NCBI GenBank assembly: GCA_027074255.1
Contig: JALTDI010000105.1
Location: 1 to 9,644 of the forward strand
DNA from: Desulfurellales bacterium
Lineage (GTDB): Bacteria; Campylobacterota_A; Desulfurellia; Desulfurellales; Hippeaceae
Direction: 5' to 3'
DNA length: 9,644 nucleotides
Shown here: positions 7,761 through 9,644 of the stretch, in pieces
Layout of the letters: each line of letters begins with the position of its first letter
How positions within the stretch are numbered: the stretch's first letter is position 1
Position numbers and translations under genes: made by a program
Notes under the pieces: generated by a model
Seen by the model: the letters and a program-made list of their open reading frames with translations, nothing else
Told to the model about the DNA's origin: nothing
Database searches by the model: none

Positions 7761-8750
7761 TTATCCGTATTTTTCTCTGAACTCTGCGTATAATTCAACC
7801 TCATATTTTGACCCTATAACAAGAGGCACTCGTTCGTGAAGCGAAGTCGGCTGTATGTCCAATATTCTGTGCTTACCATCCGTTGCAGCGCCTCCCGCAT
7901 TTTCCACAACAAATGCCATAGGATTTGCCTCGTACAAAAGTCTCAGTTTTCCTTGCGGATTCTTAGTATTTTCAGGGTATGAAAATACGCCGCCTTTTAA
8001 AAGATTTCTGTGAAAATCAGCAACAAATGAGCCTATCCAGCGGGCAGTATATTGTCTGTCTGGGTGATTTCTGATAAACTTAACGTACTCTTTTATACCC
8101 TCTGGCCACCTGTCGTAATTGGACTCGTTTATGCTGTATATTTTCCCGTATTCGGGAATTTTTATATTTTTGTGCGACAAAAGAAATTCACCGACACTCG
8201 GGTCAAGTGTAAAACCGTTTACACCGTTGCCCGTCGTATAAACGAACATTGTGCTCGAACCGTATATAACATAACCCGAACAAACAAGTTCCTTTCCTTT
8301 TTGAAGAAGGGAGTGCAGACAGTTATTATCGTCAAGCCTTCGATATATACCGAATATGGTTCCTATGCTTACATTAACATCTATATTGCTTGAGCCGTCC
8401 AACGGATCAAAGACAACGGAGTATTTTCCTTCAAGGCTTTTATCGTCCACAGGTATTGCATCGTCTATTTCCTCAGAAGCCATAGCGCATACCTTGCCTG
8501 TGGGGTTCAGCACTCTTATCATTCTCTCATTTGCAAACAAATCCAGCTTCTGCTGAGTTTCTCCATGTACATTGTGTGTTTTTGCACTGCCTAATATATT
8601 AACAAGACCGGCTTTGTTTACCTCTCTTGATATTATTTTAGCGGCAAATGCTATTTGTTCCAAAATAAGAGTAAAGTCTCCATGAGCCAAAGGGTGTTTT
8701 CTTTGTTCTTCCAGCATAAATCTGCTTAAACTCATAATCGAACTATCCAT
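7761..8750 (-). CDS. fbp: Fructose-1,6-bisphosphatase, class I
   Basis: Gluconeogenic enzyme releasing phosphate from fructose-1,6-bisphosphate to give fructose-6-phosphate in the cytoplasm; magnesium-dependent in the family. The 329 residues match the class I length. Visible marks are ASEEIDD (91-97, metal glutamates), DPLDGSSNIDVNVSIGT (115-131, metal aspartates and phosphate site), YTARWIGSFVADFHRN (234-249) and the active-site segment GKLRLLYEANPMAF (267-280), followed by SLHERVPLVIGS. The start at 8750 is supported by a very strong ribosome site, AAAGGAGG, five bases ahead. It is the first gene of a run with trkA and trkH. No regulator-binding site is obvious in the upstream region apart from the structured RNA described separately. 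Confidence 0.96.
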   Translation of the reverse strand: MDSSIMSLSRFMLEEQRKHPLAHGDFTLILEQIAFAAKIISREVNKAGLVNILGSAKTHNVHGETQQKLDLFANERMIRVLNPTGKVCAMASEEIDDAIPVDDKSLEGKYSVVFDPLDGSSNIDVNVSIGTIFGIYRRLDDNNCLHSLLQKGKELVCSGYVIYGSSTMFVYTTGNGVNGFTLDPSVGEFLLSHKNIKIPEYGKIYSINESNYDRWPEGIKEYVKFIRNHPDRQYTARWIGSFVADFHRNLLKGGVFSYPENTKNPQGKLRLLYEANPMAFVVENAGGAATDGKHRILDIQPTSLHERVPLVIGSKYEVELYAEFREKYG

Positions 8751-8781
8751 TTCTACCTCCTTTTTTTAGCGAGGATATCAT

Positions 8782-8810
8782 TTTATAGCATTTCAATCAA
8801 TAATAAAAAA
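8782..8810 (-). promoter_or_regulatory. Possible fbp promoter
   Basis: TATAAA (8782-8787, within TATAAAAT) would start transcription near 8775, about 25 bases before the fbp ATG, a sensible leader that just includes the ribosome site. Seventeen bases further upstream there is only a run of T (8805-8810), so no real -35 box. That run is also the U tract of the proposed RNA terminator. Confidence 0.3.
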
Positions 8811-8822
8811 GAGTGCGGGCTT
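8805..8822 (-). terminator. Possible rho-independent terminator at the 3' end of the candidate RNA
   Basis: The segment AAGCCCGCACTC followed by six T has no local partner but is complementary to the RNA's own 5' end at 8932-8943, 107 to 110 bases away. A terminator closed by a long-range stem is unusual; it fits a stable RNA with paired ends rather than a simple attenuator. Confidence 0.35.
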
Positions 8823-8946
8823 TGTAATTAAGTGGATTAAATTGAGAAAAGAAAAAAAAGAAGATAAAAAAAGGGGATAAAACACACGATGAGGCGCGGC
8901 ATCTTAGCCGCATACTTGGCAGGAAGCTTATAACCCCACACTCGGA
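8805..8946 (-). ncRNA. Candidate structured small RNA upstream of fbp, family unknown
   Basis: I propose a discrete RNA of about 140 nt on the minus strand. A GC-rich core (about 58 % GC over 8891-8950) stands in flanks of about 20 % GC. The 5' end GAGUGUGGG (8943-8935) can pair with CCCGCACUC (8819-8811): nine pairs including one G-U, then a G-G mismatch and two U-A pairs. The 3' arm runs straight into six U (8810-8805). Inside, GCGGC and GCCGC (8896-8911) form a five-pair hairpin with a six-base loop, and UAAG/CUUA (8927-8930 with 8829-8832) can pair. A second U run (8866-8872) follows CCCC at 8873-8876, so a shorter form of about 80 nt is possible. The overall shape, with paired ends and a terminator at the 3' end, recalls stable RNAs such as 6S RNA, but I see no sequence match to 6S, SRP, tmRNA, RNase P or any riboswitch I know. 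A long leader of fbp remains possible. Confidence 0.5.
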
Positions 8947-8951
8947 GCGTA

Positions 8952-8979
8952 AGTTTAGTAAAAAAAAATGAAATGTCAA
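8952..8979 (-). promoter_or_regulatory. Sigma-70-type promoter of the candidate small RNA
   Basis: The minus strand has a perfect TTGACA (8974-8979), a 16-base T-rich spacer and TAAACT (8952-8957, four of six matches to TATAAT). Transcription would begin around 8943-8948, immediately at the start of the GC-rich, pairing sequence. The coincidence of a perfect -35 box with the edge of the island is the main argument for it. Confidence 0.5.
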
Positions 8980-8980
8980 G

Positions 8981-9119
8981 CCCTTTGTTAATTTTTTTTC
9001 TTTTTTTCAATAACAATACGGCATATCGTATATATTTACTTGTAAACGGGTTATGCTGCATAGACAAACAGGATGAATTGTAGGCTTATATAATGAGAGT
9101 AGAGGTTCGTTATGAAAAA
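8981..9119. other. AT-rich spacer between the histidine kinase and the candidate RNA
   Basis: No gene is supported here. Two short inverted repeats are present, ATACG/CGTAT (9016-9031) and TTTAC/GTAAA (9035-9046); neither is followed by a U tract on the minus strand, so neither is a convincing terminator for the kinase gene. T runs at 8992-9007 lie on the plus strand without a stem ahead of them. Confidence 0.5.
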
Positions 9120-9644
9120 TTATGGTGTTCTATAAAGAATTATTGAGAATTCTGCGCCATCTTTTCTGTTTGCTACATTCAATTGTCCTTTCAGATGGCC
9201 TTCAACTATTATTTTACTCATATAAAGTCCCAGACCTGTTCCGTTTCTGCTGCTTTTAGTTGTAAAATAGGGCTTAAAAATTTTCTCCAATACGGTCTTT
9301 TCTATTCCGCCGCCGTTATCACTTACTTTGATAAATGTTTTATCGTTTATCTCATATGTTTTTATTGTTATACATGGGTTTTGCACACCCCTTTCAATTA
9401 AGACGTCTCTTGCGTTGTTTATAAGATTTAAAATGACGTGTTTCAGCTCGTTTGCGTATATTTCAACTTTATTTTTACACTGCAGATCGAGAATGATATC
9501 TATTTGTTTTGATTCTATATGTTCTTTTACTATTTTTAGGGTATCATCAATCACATGGTCTATACATACCCTGTTTTTTTCCTTGTCCTGCCTAAAGAAA
9601 TCTCTAAAATCTTCAATTGTTTCACTTAAATGCTTAACGTAGTT
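9120..9644 (-). CDS. Sensor histidine kinase, C-terminal part (cut by window edge)
   Basis: C-terminal 174 residues of a two-component sensor kinase; the open frame continues to the right edge, so an internal GTG at 9554 is not the start. The visible part begins with the end of the dimerisation helix (HLSETIEDFRDFF), a sequence typical of kinases whose phospho-acceptor box, HQWRQPL in that group, lies just upstream and so outside the window. The ATP-binding domain is complete: N box NLINNARD, G1 VSDNGGGIE, F box IFKPYFTTK and G2 GTGLGLYMSK, then the final strand ending YRTP. Signal input domains and any membrane segments are not visible, and no response regulator is in view, so its stimulus cannot be inferred. 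Direction is the same as fbp, but about 370 bases and the candidate RNA lie between. Confidence 0.92.
   Translation of the reverse strand, partial: NYVKHLSETIEDFRDFFRQDKEKNRVCIDHVIDDTLKIVKEHIESKQIDIILDLQCKNKVEIYANELKHVILNLINNARDVLIERGVQNPCITIKTYEINDKTFIKVSDNGGGIEKTVLEKIFKPYFTTKSSRNGTGLGLYMSKIIVEGHLKGQLNVANRKDGAEFSIILYRTP

Noticed and set aside
8797..9067. Two minus-strand reading frames of 60 and 76 residues across the intergenic region
   Set aside because: They are rich in F, K and R from A/T runs, overlap each other in different frames, lack ribosome sites, and cross the GC-rich island that is better explained as structured RNA.
9089..9143. Plus-strand TATAAT (9089-9094) followed by AGAGG and a 7-codon ORF from 9112
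   Set aside because: The only -35-like match (TAGACA, 9061-9066) is 22 bases away, the ORF is tiny and the plus strand beyond is antisense to the kinase gene. Probably chance in AT-rich DNA.

Overview
The window is AT-rich chromosomal sequence from a Gram-negative-type, probably anaerobic or respiring bacterium. A MenG/UbiE methyltransferase implies menaquinone, and the sensor kinase is of the type found next to anaerobic energy metabolism. Gene content and composition would fit Deferribacterota or a related lineage, but no gene seen here fixes the taxon; treat that as a guess. All genes look chromosomal and intact except the one cut by the right edge. I see no insertion sequence, CRISPR array, tRNA or rRNA.

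Layout. At the left, a secreted polysaccharide deacetylase (42-1061, minus) is divergent from a plus-strand cluster that reads menG/ubiE, a 70-residue acidic unknown protein, a PemK/MazF-like toxin, prfB and lysS (1164-4978). Gaps in this cluster are 9, -20, 17 and 10 bases, so it looks like one operon. prfB carries the classical +1 programmed frameshift (SD-like AAGGAG, TAT, CTT, TGA C), so the true gene runs 2394-3471 and gives a 358-residue RF2. lysS meets trkH tail to tail with a single base between the stop codons.

The minus-strand cluster on the right is fbp, trkA, trkH (8750 down to 4980), with gaps of 6 and 0 bases: class I fructose-1,6-bisphosphatase followed by both subunits of a Trk potassium uptake system. 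Upstream of fbp lies a 369-base non-coding stretch, and beyond it the C-terminal part of a sensor histidine kinase that continues off the window.

The main unexplained signal is in that non-coding stretch. A GC-rich island (about 58 % GC over 8891-8950, against about 20 % on both sides) sits behind a perfect TTGACA -35 box on the minus strand. Its 5' end (8932-8943) is complementary to a segment (8811-8822) directly followed by six T. This is the expected shape of a discrete, roughly 140-nt structured RNA whose ends pair and whose 3' end is a terminator. I could not assign it to a known RNA family. The second candidate novelty is the 70-residue ORF overlapping the PemK-like toxin gene, which is placed and charged like an antitoxin but resembles none of the antitoxin folds I know.
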